From the NCBI RefSeq assembly GCF_006539505.1, contig NZ_BJND01000023.1:1-64000 (forward strand): DNA of 64,000 nt, given 5' to 3'. Source of the DNA: Streptomyces spinoverrucosus (lineage in GTDB: Bacteria; Actinomycetota; Actinomycetes; Streptomycetales; Streptomycetaceae). Both the position numbers and the translations under genes were made by a program. The notes below the pieces were generated by a model that was not told the DNA's origin, did no database searches, and saw only the letters and a program-made list of their open reading frames with translations. Positions 16,691 through 25,447 of this stretch are shown here, piece after piece; position 1 is the first letter of the stretch; the number at the start of each line of letters is the position of its first letter.

Positions 16691-16710
16691 TCGTTCGTTC
16701 TCATCGCCCC

Positions 16711-16740
16711 TTCTCATCCTCCTCTTATCCCAGCCTTATC
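16711..16740 (+). promoter_or_regulatory. 11-bp-phased direct repeats upstream of the ABC permease gene
   Basis: TCATC (16714), TTATC (16725) and TTATC (16736) recur at exactly 11-bp steps, each followed by C-rich sequence. A further TTCTCATC lies at 16698. This is the layout of OmpR/PhoP-family response-regulator sites. The ABC genes start 34 bp downstream. Confidence 0.4.
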
Positions 16741-16773
16741 CCGTCATCACGGTGCGTCCCTAGCTTGCGGCGC

Positions 16774-18219
16774 ATGTTCTTCACCTACCTGAGGCGCGAA
16801 CTGCGCCGCCGCAGAAAGGCGGCCCTCGTCGTCGCCTCCGGCCTCGCGCTGGGTATCGCGCTGGTCATCGTCGTCAACTCCGTGTCCTCCGGCATGGGGC
16901 AGGCACAGGACAAGGTCCTGCAGTCGCTGTACGGCCTCGGCACCGACATGACCGTCACCAAGGCCGCCGATCCCCAGGAGGAGGGGCAGGCGCAGCGGCC
17001 GAGGTTCCGCTTCGACGCGCAGGACAGCGGCTCCGACGAGGAGCAGAGCAGCGACCGGGTGATGGTCCAGGGCTTTGAGACCCTGGCGAGCTCGACCGTG
17101 GCGAAGGTCGGCTCGCAGGACGGCGTCTCGAACGCGGTCGGCGGTCTGAGCCTGCAAGTCGTCAAGGTCAGCGGCCAGTTCACCCGCGGCCAGTTCCAGC
17201 AGGGCGGCGGCGGTGGCGGCGGCCAGCCGTCCGGTCCGGGGGGAGAGGGCCGGGTCGAGGGCGGCGGCGCGGACTTCGACGTCAACAGCTACTCCGTCTT
17301 CGGCACCGACGTCACCGAGCCCGAGCTCGGCCCGCTGACCTCCTCGAAGATCACCAGCGGCCGTACCTTCACGTCCGCCGAGACCAACGCGAAGGTGGTC
17401 GTCGCCGACGCCTCCTACGCCAAGGAGAAGAAGCTGGCCGTCGGTGACACGGTCACCATCAAGGACGTCAAGTACGAGGTCATCGGCATCGCCACCCCCG
17501 AGAGCGGGGACGCCGCGGCCAACCTCTACATCCCGCTCAAGCAGGCGCAGACCCTCAGCGACTCCGCGGACAAGGTCACCACGATCTATGTCAAGGCGAC
17601 CGACTCCCAGCAGATCGACGCCGTCAAGTCGGAGATCCAGAAGAACATCTCCGGTACGACCGTGACGACCTCCGCCGACCTCGCGGACACCGTCTCCGGC
17701 TCCCTGTCCACCGCCTCCGACCTCGCCACCAGCGTCGGCAAGTGGCTGTCGATCGTGGTGCTGGCGGCGGCGTTCCTGGTCGCCGGGCTGCTCACGTCCT
17801 CCGCGGTGTCCCGGCGGGTGCGGGAATTCGGCACGCTGAAGGCGCTGGGCTGGCGGTCGGGGCGGGTGACCCGGCAGGTCGTCGGGGAGGCCGTCGTCAA
17901 CGGGCTGGTCGGCGGTGCGCTCGGGATCGCGCTCGGGCTGGTGGGGGCGTACGTCGTCACCGCGATCAGCCCGACCCTGCAGGCCGAACTCGGCGGCGGT
18001 GGCGGGACGACCGGTCCCGGCGGCGGCGGATTCGGCGGCGGTCCCGGCCGGCAGGCCGCGGCCCGCACCCTCGACGTCGCCCTCACGGCCCCCGTCAGCG
18101 TGACGACCATCGCCCTCGCGGTCGCCCTGGCCGTGACCGGTGGGCTTGTCGCGGGCGCGTTCGGCGGGTGGCGGGCGTCGCGCCTGCGGCCGGCGGATGC
18201 GTTGCGGCGCGTGGAGTAG
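16774..18219 (+). CDS. MacB/FtsX-type ABC transporter permease
   Basis: A 481-aa permease. One N-terminal membrane segment (ALVVASGLALGIALVIVVNSV, about 18-38) is followed by a periplasmic-type MacB domain of about 280 residues that contains Gly-rich inserts (GGGGGGGQPSGPGGEGR), then an FtsX domain with three membrane helices (WLSIVVLAAAFLVAGLLTSS; VVNGLVGGALGIALGLVGAY; VTTIALAVALAVTGGLVAGA). The cytoplasmic loop VSRRVREFGTLKALGWRSGRV is the classic FtsX coupling segment. It pairs with the ATPase encoded 95 bp downstream. Such systems are mechanotransmitters or exporters for peptides and envelope stress. TAGCTT (16761-16766) ends 7 nt before the ATG, so it may be leaderless. Confidence 0.9.
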   Translation: MFFTYLRRELRRRRKAALVVASGLALGIALVIVVNSVSSGMGQAQDKVLQSLYGLGTDMTVTKAADPQEEGQAQRPRFRFDAQDSGSDEEQSSDRVMVQGFETLASSTVAKVGSQDGVSNAVGGLSLQVVKVSGQFTRGQFQQGGGGGGGQPSGPGGEGRVEGGGADFDVNSYSVFGTDVTEPELGPLTSSKITSGRTFTSAETNAKVVVADASYAKEKKLAVGDTVTIKDVKYEVIGIATPESGDAAANLYIPLKQAQTLSDSADKVTTIYVKATDSQQIDAVKSEIQKNISGTTVTTSADLADTVSGSLSTASDLATSVGKWLSIVVLAAAFLVAGLLTSSAVSRRVREFGTLKALGWRSGRVTRQVVGEAVVNGLVGGALGIALGLVGAYVVTAISPTLQAELGGGGGTTGPGGGGFGGGPGRQAAARTLDVALTAPVSVTTIALAVALAVTGGLVAGAFGGWRASRLRPADALRRVE

Positions 18220-18314
18220 TCGCGCTCCGGCGCTCCGGGCGCTCCGGCCCTCTGACGGTCCAGCGCTCCGGCGCAACGGCCAACACCCCAACGCATCCCA
18301 GGAGTTGCACCACG

Positions 18315-18998
18315 ATGTACGAACTCAGAGGCGTCACCAAGCACTACAGCCGAGGCAAGGACACCGTGCACGCGCTGGACGGCGTCGACCTCACCATCGC
18401 CGACGGCGACCGGCTGGTCATCCAGGGCCCCACCGGCGGCGGCAAGTCGACGCTGCTGCAGATGCTCGGCGGACTCGACCGGCCCACCTCCGGTGAGGTC
18501 GTCCTCGACGGGACCGACCTGGCCCGGCTGCCCGAGGCCCGGCTCACCCGGGTGCGCAGCGAGAACATCGGCTTCGTCTTCCAGAGCTTCAACCTCATCC
18601 CGACGCTCACCGCCCAGGAGAACGTCGAAACCGCCCTCGTACCCCTCGGAATCAAGTCCAAGGAACGGCGTGAACGGGCCGCCGAGGCGCTGCAGTCGGT
18701 CGGGCTCGGTGAGCGGCTCGGGCATCTGCCCGGGGAGATGTCCGGCGGTCAGCAGCAGCGGGTCGCCATCGCGCGGGCGCTGGTGAAGCAGCCGAAGGTG
18801 CTGCTGGCCGACGAACCCACCGGAAACCTCGACGAGTCGATGCGCGACGAGATCATGGACGTACTCGAACGCATGTGGAAGGAGCTGGGGTTGACCTTCG
18901 TCATGGTCACCCATGACTCCGCCATCGCGAAGAAGGCCCCGCGGGTGGCGACGATCCGCAAGGGGCGGATCACGGTGAAGGAGAACGCCAACTCATAG
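18315..18998 (+). CDS. MacB/LolD-type ABC transporter ATP-binding protein
   Basis: A 227-aa ATPase with Walker A GPTGGGKST, the Q-loop region VFQSFNLIPTLTAQENVE, ABC signature MSGGQQQRVAIARAL, Walker B VLLADEPTGNLD and the switch His in VMVTHDS. The EPTGNLD and FQSFNLIPTLTA motifs place it in the MacB/LolD branch, fitting the FtsX-type permease upstream. AGGAG lies 10 nt before the ATG. A short run of GCGCTCCGG direct repeats (18224-18276) occupies the gap between the two genes. A hairpin terminator follows 18 bp after the stop. Confidence 0.93.
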   Translation: MYELRGVTKHYSRGKDTVHALDGVDLTIADGDRLVIQGPTGGGKSTLLQMLGGLDRPTSGEVVLDGTDLARLPEARLTRVRSENIGFVFQSFNLIPTLTAQENVETALVPLGIKSKERRERAAEALQSVGLGERLGHLPGEMSGGQQQRVAIARALVKQPKVLLADEPTGNLDESMRDEIMDVLERMWKELGLTFVMVTHDSAIAKKAPRVATIRKGRITVKENANS

Positions 18999-19016
18999 AA
19001 CCGCGCGCCCTATTGG

Positions 19017-19041
19017 ACAACTCCTGTTCACGGAGTTGTCG
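19017..19041 (+). terminator. Hairpin terminator after the ABC operon
   Basis: GACAACTCC - TGTTCAC - GGAGTTGTC forms a perfect 9-bp stem followed by GTCTTT. Confidence 0.85.
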
Positions 19042-19089
19042 TCTTTCCGGCCAATTCCTGACGGGCCGATCTATTGAGGCCGCTGATAA

Positions 19090-19119
19090 CCCCCCGGCAT
19101 ACTGCGTGATTCCGGGGGG
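19090..19119 (+). promoter_or_regulatory. Inverted repeat in the subtilase leader
   Basis: CCCCCCGG and CCGGGGGG are separated by 14 nt (CATACTGCGTGATT). It lies about 80-110 bp upstream of the protease start, after the ABC-operon terminator. It may be an operator or a leader hairpin; no regulator is known. Confidence 0.35.
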
Positions 19120-19198
19120 TGCACCGGCATCTGTGCGGAACCACCCCCTGGCCGGGTGAACGGGGTATTCGCCCGGTTCCTCAACTCCAGGGGGAGTT

Positions 19199-22100
19199 TT
19201 GCGCAGACAAGTGAAGAGAGTCGGCGCCGCCGCGATCGCCACCGCGGCCGCCGTCGCCCTCGCCGCGGGACTGACCAGCCCGGCGAGTGCGAAGCCGGAA
19301 CAGAGCCCGAACGGCCCTGCGAAGCTCACATCTCACCACCGCATCACCCTGATCACCGGCGACCGGGTCTCCGTGGACGCCAAGGGCCGGGTCGTCGGCG
19401 TGGATCGCGCCGAGGGCCGCGAGCACATACCCGTACAGATACGCAAGGCCCATGGCCGCACGCTCGTGATACCCGCCGACGCGGCCCGCCTGGTCGCCAC
19501 CGGCAAGCTGGACCAGCGGCTGTTCGACATCACCGAGCTGAACAAGTCCGCCACCCGCAAGGCCCAAAAGAACGGCCTGAAGGTCATCGTCGGCTACAAG
19601 GGCGCCGCCACCGCCGCCAAGGCCGACGTCCGCGACGCGGGCACCCTGCGCCGGAGCCTGAAGACGCTGAACGCGGACGCCGTGCAGACCGCGCCCAAGG
19701 ACACGGCCGAGCTGTGGGACGCGGTCACCAACGGCGACAAGACCGTCTCCGGCATCGCGCACGTCTGGCTCGACGGTGTCCGCAAGGCCACCCTCGACAA
19801 GTCCGTGCCGCAGATCGGCGCCCCCAAGGCCTGGGCCGCCGGCTACGACGGCAAGGGCGTGAAGATCGCCGTCCTCGACACCGGCGTGGACGCCACGCAC
19901 CCCGACCTCAAGTCCCAGGTGAAGGCGTCGAAGAACTTCACCACCGCCGCCGACGCCACCGACAAGCAGGGCCACGGCACGCACGTCGCCTCCATCGCGG
20001 CCGGCACCGGCGCGAAGTCCGGCGGCAAGTTCAAGGGCGTGGCGCCCGGCGCCGAGATCCTCAACGGCAAGGTCCTCGACGACAGCGGCTTCGGCGACGA
20101 CTCCGGCATCCTGGCCGGCATGGAGTGGGCGGCCGAGCAGGGCGCCGACGTCGTCAACCTCAGCCTCGGCGGCATGGACACCCCGGAGATCGACCCGCTG
20201 GAGGCGGCCGTCAACCGGCTCTCCGCCGACAAGGGCATCCTCTTCGCCATCGCGGCCGGCAACTCCGGCCCCGAGTCGATCGGTTCGCCGGGCAGCGCGG
20301 AGGCCGCGCTGACCGTCGGCGCCGTGGACGACAAGGACGCGCTGGCCGACTTCTCCAGCACCGGCCCGCGAATCGGCGACGGCGCCATCAAGCCGGACGT
20401 CACCGCGCCCGGCGTGGACACCACCGCGGCCGCCGCCAAGGGCAGCGCCATCGCCCAGGAGGTCGGCGAGAACCCGGCCGGCTACCTGACCATCTCGGGT
20501 ACGTCGATGGCGACCCCGCATGTCGCGGGCGCGGCGGCGATCCTCAAGCAGCAGCACCCGGACTGGACGTACGCCGAGCTCAAGGGCGCGCTGACCGCGT
20601 CCACCAAGGGCGGCGCCTACACGCCGTTCCAGCAGGGCTCGGGACGCATCCAGGTCGACAGGGCCATCAAGCAGACCGTGATCGCCGACCCGGTGTCGGT
20701 GAGCTTCGGCGTCCAGCAGTGGCCGCACACCGACGACACCCCGGTCACCAAGCAGCTGACGTACCGCAACCTCGGCACCACCGACGTCACGCTGGACCTG
20801 AAGGTCACCGCCACCAACCCCAAGGGCCAGGCGGTCCCGGCGGGCTTCTTCAAGCTCGGCGCGACGAAGGTGACCGTCCCGGCGGGCGGCAAGGCCTCCG
20901 TCGACATGACCGTCAACACCAAGCTGGGCGGCACCGTCGACGGCGCGTACTCCGCGTACGTGACCGCGACCGGCGGCGGGCAGTCCGTCCGTACGGCCGC
21001 CGCGGTGCAGCGTGAGGTGGAGTCGTACGACGTCACGGTCAAGCACATCGGCCGGGACGGGAAGGGCACGGCCGACTACAACACCGCGCTGCTCGGATAC
21101 TCGGGCCTCGGCAACGGCCGTGCCTACCAGGTTCCGCCCGTCGCGTCCGGCGCCACCACCATGCGCGTGCCCAAGGGCACGTACCTGCTGGACGCCTGGA
21201 TCGCCAAGGACTTCGTCGACCTGGAGGGCGGCCTCGACTGGCTGGTCCAGCCGCAGCTGACCGTCACCAAGAACACCTCGGTGACGATCGACGCCCGTAA
21301 GACCAAGGCCGCCACCATCACGGTCCCGGACACCGCGGCCAAGCCCCGGTCCGCGATGATCTCCTACTTCCTGGAGAACGCGGGCTTCGGCTTCGGCTTC
21401 GCCGCCGGCTCCTTCGCCGATCTGCGGATGGCCCACCTGGGCGGCGAGATCGCGAGCGGCCTCAGCCAGACCTGGGGCGGTCAGTGGACGAAGGGCGCCG
21501 CCACCGAGTACGACGTGGCGACCACCGCCAACGTCAAGAAGATCCAGGGCGACAAGGTCCGGCGCTTCAGCAAGGCCGAACTCGCCACGGTGAAGGCCTA
21601 CCTCGCGGCTTCCACCCCCGGCAAGACCGGCGCGCTCGCCCCCGTCGGCCTCTTCCCCGCCGACTTCTACGCGGGTGAGCCCATCGAGCAGAAGCTGCCC
21701 GGCAGCCGCACCGTGTACCTGTCGACGGCCCAGAGCATCCAGTGGCTGTTCGACTTCGAGCAGTACGGCGGCAAGGACGCCCAGGGGAACCCGATCCCGG
21801 AGGCGTACTACACGCTCGGCAGCCCGCTGACGCTGAAGGCGGGCAAGTCGTACACGCGGCACTTCAACAAGGCGGTCTTCGGTCCGACGCTGAACTCCGA
21901 GTTCGGCCTGTACCGCGAGGGCAACGACATCTACGGCTATGTGCCGCTGTTCGCCGACAGCTCCAAGCACCCGGGCTCGTCGCTGTTCAGCTCGGTGACC
22001 ACCACCCTGTACCGCAACGGCACCAAGGTCGGCTCCCACGACGACCCGCTGTTCGGCGAGAAGGCGTTCAGGGTCCCGGCCGGTGACGCCGAGTACCGGC

Positions 22101-22507
22101 TGACCACCTCGGTGAAGCGGGACGTCAAGGTGGCGGCGACGTCCACGCGGATCGACGCGAGCTGGACGTTCCGCTCCAAGACGCCGTCCACCGAGCAGGC
22201 CAAGCTGCCGGCGTCCACCGCCCGGTTCAACGCGCCGCCCGGCCTGGACGGCCGCGCCCCGGCCGGCCGCACGGTCACCTTCCCGGTCACCGTCGAGGGC
22301 GCGGCCCAGGGCAGCAACCTCAAGTCGCTGGGTGTGTGGGTGTCGTACGACTACGGCCAGACCTGGAAGCAGGTCACCGTCAAGAACGGCAAGATCACCG
22401 TCAAGAACCCGGCCAAGGGCAAGGGGATCTCGTTCCACGCGAAGATCAGCGACAAGAAGAACAACAAGTCGACGATCTCGATCTACAACGCGTACTACGG
22501 CAAGTGA
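19199..22507 (+). CDS. Large secreted subtilisin-like serine protease (S8 family)
   Basis: A 1102-aa exported protease. A signal peptide (RRQVKRVGAAAIATAAAVAL, cleavage near SPASA) precedes a propeptide (HHRITLITGDRVSVDAKGRV...). The S8 catalytic domain has Asp227 (AVLDTGVDATHPDL), His259 (GHGTHVASIA) and Ser436 (GTSMATPHVAGAA). More than 600 residues of beta-rich C-terminal domains follow, including an Fn3-like stretch (VSVSFGVQQWPHTDDTPVTK). This is the layout of the large Streptomyces subtilases that act on extracellular protein. The start is probably TTG 19199 just after AGGGGGAG, with GTG 19211 as the alternative. A hairpin follows the stop. Confidence 0.93.
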   Translation: MRRQVKRVGAAAIATAAAVALAAGLTSPASAKPEQSPNGPAKLTSHHRITLITGDRVSVDAKGRVVGVDRAEGREHIPVQIRKAHGRTLVIPADAARLVATGKLDQRLFDITELNKSATRKAQKNGLKVIVGYKGAATAAKADVRDAGTLRRSLKTLNADAVQTAPKDTAELWDAVTNGDKTVSGIAHVWLDGVRKATLDKSVPQIGAPKAWAAGYDGKGVKIAVLDTGVDATHPDLKSQVKASKNFTTAADATDKQGHGTHVASIAAGTGAKSGGKFKGVAPGAEILNGKVLDDSGFGDDSGILAGMEWAAEQGADVVNLSLGGMDTPEIDPLEAAVNRLSADKGILFAIAAGNSGPESIGSPGSAEAALTVGAVDDKDALADFSSTGPRIGDGAIKPDVTAPGVDTTAAAAKGSAIAQEVGENPAGYLTISGTSMATPHVAGAAAILKQQHPDWTYAELKGALTASTKGGAYTPFQQGSGRIQVDRAIKQTVIADPVSVSFGVQQWPHTDDTPVTKQLTYRNLGTTDVTLDLKVTATNPKGQAVPAGFFKLGATKVTVPAGGKASVDMTVNTKLGGTVDGAYSAYVTATGGGQSVRTAAAVQREVESYDVTVKHIGRDGKGTADYNTALLGYSGLGNGRAYQVPPVASGATTMRVPKGTYLLDAWIAKDFVDLEGGLDWLVQPQLTVTKNTSVTIDARKTKAATITVPDTAAKPRSAMISYFLENAGFGFGFAAGSFADLRMAHLGGEIASGLSQTWGGQWTKGAATEYDVATTANVKKIQGDKVRRFSKAELATVKAYLAASTPGKTGALAPVGLFPADFYAGEPIEQKLPGSRTVYLSTAQSIQWLFDFEQYGGKDAQGNPIPEAYYTLGSPLTLKAGKSYTRHFNKAVFGPTLNSEFGLYREGNDIYGYVPLFADSSKHPGSSLFSSVTTTLYRNGTKVGSHDDPLFGEKAFRVPAGDAEYRLTTSVKRDVKVAATSTRIDASWTFRSKTPSTEQAKLPASTARFNAPPGLDGRAPAGRTVTFPVTVEGAAQGSNLKSLGVWVSYDYGQTWKQVTVKNGKITVKNPAKGKGISFHAKISDKKNNKSTISIYNAYYGK

Positions 22508-22551
22508 TCGCGTGTCGCTGTGAACCGGCTTCGTTGAAGCGGTGAGCGAAG

Positions 22552-22590
22552 GCCCGCTGGAAGTTCTCCTTCCGGCGGGCTTTCGTGTTT
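22552..22590 (+). terminator. Hairpin terminator after the subtilase gene
   Basis: GCCCGCTGGAAG - TTCTC - CTTCCGGCGGGC forms a 12-bp stem with one G-T pair, followed by TTTCGTGTTT. The remaining sequence to 22729 has no supportable gene. Confidence 0.85.
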
Positions 22591-22729
22591 CGGTGGATGA
22601 CGTCGGCGAGTTCGGCGGCGGTCGGCCCGAACTCGCCGAGGGCGTTGCCGCGGAGCTGGGCGAAGAGGGTGCCGAGGAACACGGCGGCGACCGCCCGCCC
22701 GAACAGCTGGAGCCGCGTGAATGAACGAC

Positions 22730-23113
22730 TCAGCCGCCACTTCCATAAGGCCGAGTGATGATCTCCAGGTTGTGGCCGTTCGGGTCCTCGAAGTACGTGC
22801 CTCGGCCGTCGTCTCTGTGGTTGATCTCGCTGGGGCGGGTGTGGTACGGGTCCGCCCAGTAGGCCAGGCCTGCCTGCTGTATGCGGGCGAAGATCGTGTC
22901 GAACTCGGACTCCGAGACCAGGAAAGCGTAGTGCTGGGGCGTGATGTCGCCCTGCGTGTTCATGTAGTCCAGGGACACGCCGTTCGCGATCTCGACGGGG
23001 GTGAAGGGGCCGTAGGGCGGGCTCACCTCAAGGCCGAGGAGGTCGGCGAGGAAGCGGGCCGAGGTTTCCTTGTCGTGGGCGGCGACGATGGTGTGGTTCA
23101 GCTGGACCGTCAT
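22730..23113 (-). CDS. VOC-family (glyoxalase/bleomycin-resistance-like) protein
   Basis: A 127-aa single-module VOC protein: LNHTIVAAHDKETSARFLAD, then GVSLDYM, HYAFLVSESEFDTIFARI and a final ..YFEDPNGHNLEIITRPYG, the typical glyoxalase-fold end. Possible metal ligands are the His of LNHT, the His of QHYAF and the Glu of NLEI. GGAGGAGG lies about 6 nt before the ATG. Members of this family include isomerases, dioxygenases and antibiotic-binding proteins; the substrate cannot be deduced. Confidence 0.87.
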   Translation of the reverse strand: MTVQLNHTIVAAHDKETSARFLADLLGLEVSPPYGPFTPVEIANGVSLDYMNTQGDITPQHYAFLVSESEFDTIFARIQQAGLAYWADPYHTRPSEINHRDDGRGTYFEDPNGHNLEIITRPYGSGG

Positions 23114-23210
23114 GGGGGCCTCCTCCGGTCTGTTCCGGATCCACCGGTCACGTTCTGACTTCCAACGCTAGACCTGCCGGTCATCGCCTCACAGCGGGGC
23201 CCTCACCTCG

Positions 23211-23256
23211 CTCGTCGGCGGCCCGTACCTCCCCTGGGTACTGGGCCGCCGATGAG
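23211..23256. terminator. Long hairpin at the 3' end of the alcohol dehydrogenase gene
   Basis: TCGGCGGCCC-GTACC - TCCCCTG - GGTAC-T-GGGCCGCCGA forms stems of 10 and 5 bp broken by one bulged T. It lies 12 bp beyond the dehydrogenase stop and upstream of the VOC gene. Confidence 0.8.
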
Positions 23257-23268
23257 TGACGTGAACGA

Positions 23269-24312
23269 TCAGATCGTGGCGGTGTCGATCACGAACCGGT
23301 ACCGGACGTCGCTCGCCAGCACCCGCTCGTACGCCTCGTTGATCTGGTCCGCGCGGATCAGCTCGATCTCGGCTCCGAAGCCGTGCTCGGCGCAGAAGTC
23401 CAGCATCTCCTGGGTCTCGGCGATGCCGCCGATGGCGGAACCCGCGAGCGTCTTGCGGCCCATGAGCAGCGGGAAGACGTTCAGCGAGATCGGCTCCTCG
23501 GGCGCACCCACGTTCACCAGCGCGCCGTCGGTCTTCAGCAGCCCGAGGAAGGCGCTGAAGTCCAGGGGGGCCGAGACCGTCGACAGGATGACGTCGAAGG
23601 TGCCCGCCAGCTCCTCGAAGGTCTTCGGGTCGCTGGTGGCGTAGTAGTGGTCGGCGCCCAGCTTCAGCCCGTCCTCCTGCTTGCGCAGGGACTGGGAGAG
23701 GACCGTGACCTCGGCACCCAGGTGGTGCGCGATCTTCACGGCCATGTGGCCGAGACCGCCCATGCCGAGGACGGCGACCTTCTTGCCGGGGCCGACGTTC
23801 CAGTGCTTCAGCGGGGAGTACGTGGTGATACCGGCGCACAGCAGCGGCGCGGCCTCCTCGAGGCTCAGGCCCTCGGGGATGCGCACGACGTAGTTCTCGT
23901 CGACGACGATCTTCTGCGAGTAGCCGCCGTAGGTCGGCTCGCCGTTCTTGTCGAGCGCGTTGTACGTGCCGACCATGCCGGTGCCGGTGCAGTACTGCTC
24001 CTCGCCGGCCTTGCAGTTGTCGCACTCACGGCAGGAGTCGACCATGCAGCCGACGCCCACCCGGTCGCCGACGGCGAACCCGGTGACGCCGGGCCCGACC
24101 TCGGCGACGATGCCGGCGATCTCGTGGCCGGGGACCATCGGGAAGATGGCCTCGCCCCAGCCCTCACGGGCCTGGTGAATGTCGGAGTGGCAGATTCCGG
24201 CGTACTTGATGTCGATCAGGACATCGAACTCACCGACCTCCCGCCGCTCGATCGTGGTCCGCTCCAGCGGAGCCTTGGCGGCGGGGGCGGCGTATGCGGT
24301 GACAGTGGTCAT
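23269..24312 (-). CDS. Zinc-dependent alcohol/aldehyde dehydrogenase (CAD/YahK-like)
   Basis: A 347-aa MDR-family enzyme. Catalytic-zinc ligands are in GICHSDIH (Cys) and PGHEIAG (His-Glu). The structural zinc lobe is [15 protein letters not shown], with four Cys. The nucleotide-binding motif [11 protein letters not shown] matches the cinnamyl-alcohol-dehydrogenase/YahK group, which reduces aldehydes, mostly with NADPH. AGGAG lies about 9 nt before the ATG. The gene is divergent from an HTH regulator, which is a likely controller. A strong hairpin follows the stop. Confidence 0.92.
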   Translation of the reverse strand: MTTVTAYAAPAAKAPLERTTIERREVGEFDVLIDIKYAGICHSDIHQAREGWGEAIFPMVPGHEIAGIVAEVGPGVTGFAVGDRVGVGCMVDSCRECDNCKAGEEQYCTGTGMVGTYNALDKNGEPTYGGYSQKIVVDENYVVRIPEGLSLEEAAPLLCAGITTYSPLKHWNVGPGKKVAVLGMGGLGHMAVKIAHHLGAEVTVLSQSLRKQEDGLKLGADHYYATSDPKTFEELAGTFDVILSTVSAPLDFSAFLGLLKTDGALVNVGAPEEPISLNVFPLLMGRKTLAGSAIGGIAETQEMLDFCAEHGFGAEIELIRADQINEAYERVLASDVRYRFVIDTATI

Positions 24313-24468
24313 GCCGGGGGTCTCCTAGCGATGTGATCGCGCCCGGCTGCCTTCTTGACCGGGCACGCCATCCAGGCTGCCGCCGAAACGCACATCCACC
24401 CAGGTCACGGCTTTGCGTACGTCCGCCGTGCCTACCACTGGCGAGGACAGGTTCATATACGTACGACC

Positions 24469-25407
24469 ATGAATACTGGACGTATGGACGAACAGCCCCT
24501 GCCCCTGCCCGTGCCGGAGACCGGCGGCGGCCTGGACCGGCGCGCCGAGCTCAGCGAGTTCCTGCGCAGCCGGAGGGCCCGGCTGAAGCCGGAGGACGTG
24601 GGGCTGGCGGACTACGGACGGCACCGCAGGGTCCCGGGACTGCGCCGCGAGGAGCTGGCACAGCTGGCCGGGGTGTCGGTGGCGTACTACACGCGGCTGG
24701 AGCAGGGCAACGGGCGGAACGTGTCGGCGGAGGTGCTGGACGCGATCGCGCGGGCGCTACGGCTGACCGACGCCGAGCATGCCCACCTCACGCACCTGGC
24801 CAAGCCGAAGCAGCACAAGAAGAAGCCGGCGGCACGCACCCAGCAGGTGCGGGTCGCTCTGCGGCAGCTGCTGGACATGTTCGACAGCGTCCCGGCGTAC
24901 ATCGTGGGCCGTCGTTCGGACATCCTGGCGTGGAACCGGATGGCCGCGGCCGTCTTCGGAGACTGGGCGGAGCTGCCGGCGCAGGAGCGGAACTGGGCGC
25001 GGCTGGTGTTTCTGAAGCCGGAGTACCGCGACCTGTTCGTGGACTGGGACCAGAAGGCGTCCGACATCGTCGCCTTTCTGCGCATGGACGCCGGCTGCCA
25101 CCCGGACGACCCGCGCCTGTCGGCCCTGGTGGGTGAACTCTCCGTCAAGAGCGAGGAGTTCCGGCGGCTGTGGGCCACGCACGACGTGAAGGAGAAGAGC
25201 CACGGCGTCAAGCGGTTCCATCACCCGCTGGTGGGTGAACTGTCCCTGTCATTCGAGACGTTCCGCCTCGTCGACGACGCCGAGCAGTCCCTGATCACGT
25301 ACCACGCGGAGCCCCACTCCCCGTCCGCGGAGGCACTGCGCCTCCTGGCCAGCTGGGGGAGGGACGCGACGCGGGCGGGGTCGGGGTCCTCGACGTCGTC
25401 GAACTGA
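24469..25407 (+). CDS. XRE-family transcriptional regulator with MmyB-like ligand domain
   Basis: About 312 aa. An N-terminal helix-turn-helix (RAELSEFLRSRRARLKPEDV...RRVPGLRREELAQLAGVSVA YYTRLEQG) is followed by an MmyB-like PAS domain (LLDMFDSVPAYIVGRRSDIL AWNRMAAAVFGDW ... HHPLVGELSLSFETFRL). This architecture is very common in Streptomyces, where such regulators usually sit divergent from a dehydrogenase gene, as here. TATACG (24456-24461) ends 7 nt before ATG 24469, suggesting leaderless expression; ATG 24484 is an alternative start. The C-terminal Ser/Gly tail is disordered. Confidence 0.9.
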   Translation: MNTGRMDEQPLPLPVPETGGGLDRRAELSEFLRSRRARLKPEDVGLADYGRHRRVPGLRREELAQLAGVSVAYYTRLEQGNGRNVSAEVLDAIARALRLTDAEHAHLTHLAKPKQHKKKPAARTQQVRVALRQLLDMFDSVPAYIVGRRSDILAWNRMAAAVFGDWAELPAQERNWARLVFLKPEYRDLFVDWDQKASDIVAFLRMDAGCHPDDPRLSALVGELSVKSEEFRRLWATHDVKEKSHGVKRFHHPLVGELSLSFETFRLVDDAEQSLITYHAEPHSPSAEALRLLASWGRDATRAGSGSSTSSN

Positions 25408-25447
25408 GGCAGCCGCCCAGTAAGGGCTACCGGCAGCCTGCCAAGGG

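Noticed and set aside
19181..22438. 1085-codon minus-strand open frame
   Set aside because: It is antisense to the subtilase, which has a signal peptide and a full catalytic triad.
22446..22746. Minus-strand short reading frames after the subtilase gene (for example FLGTLFAQLRGNALGEFGPT)
   Set aside because: They overlap the subtilase terminator hairpin and the VOC gene end, with no start signal. I recognise no family, so a relic is possible but unsupported.
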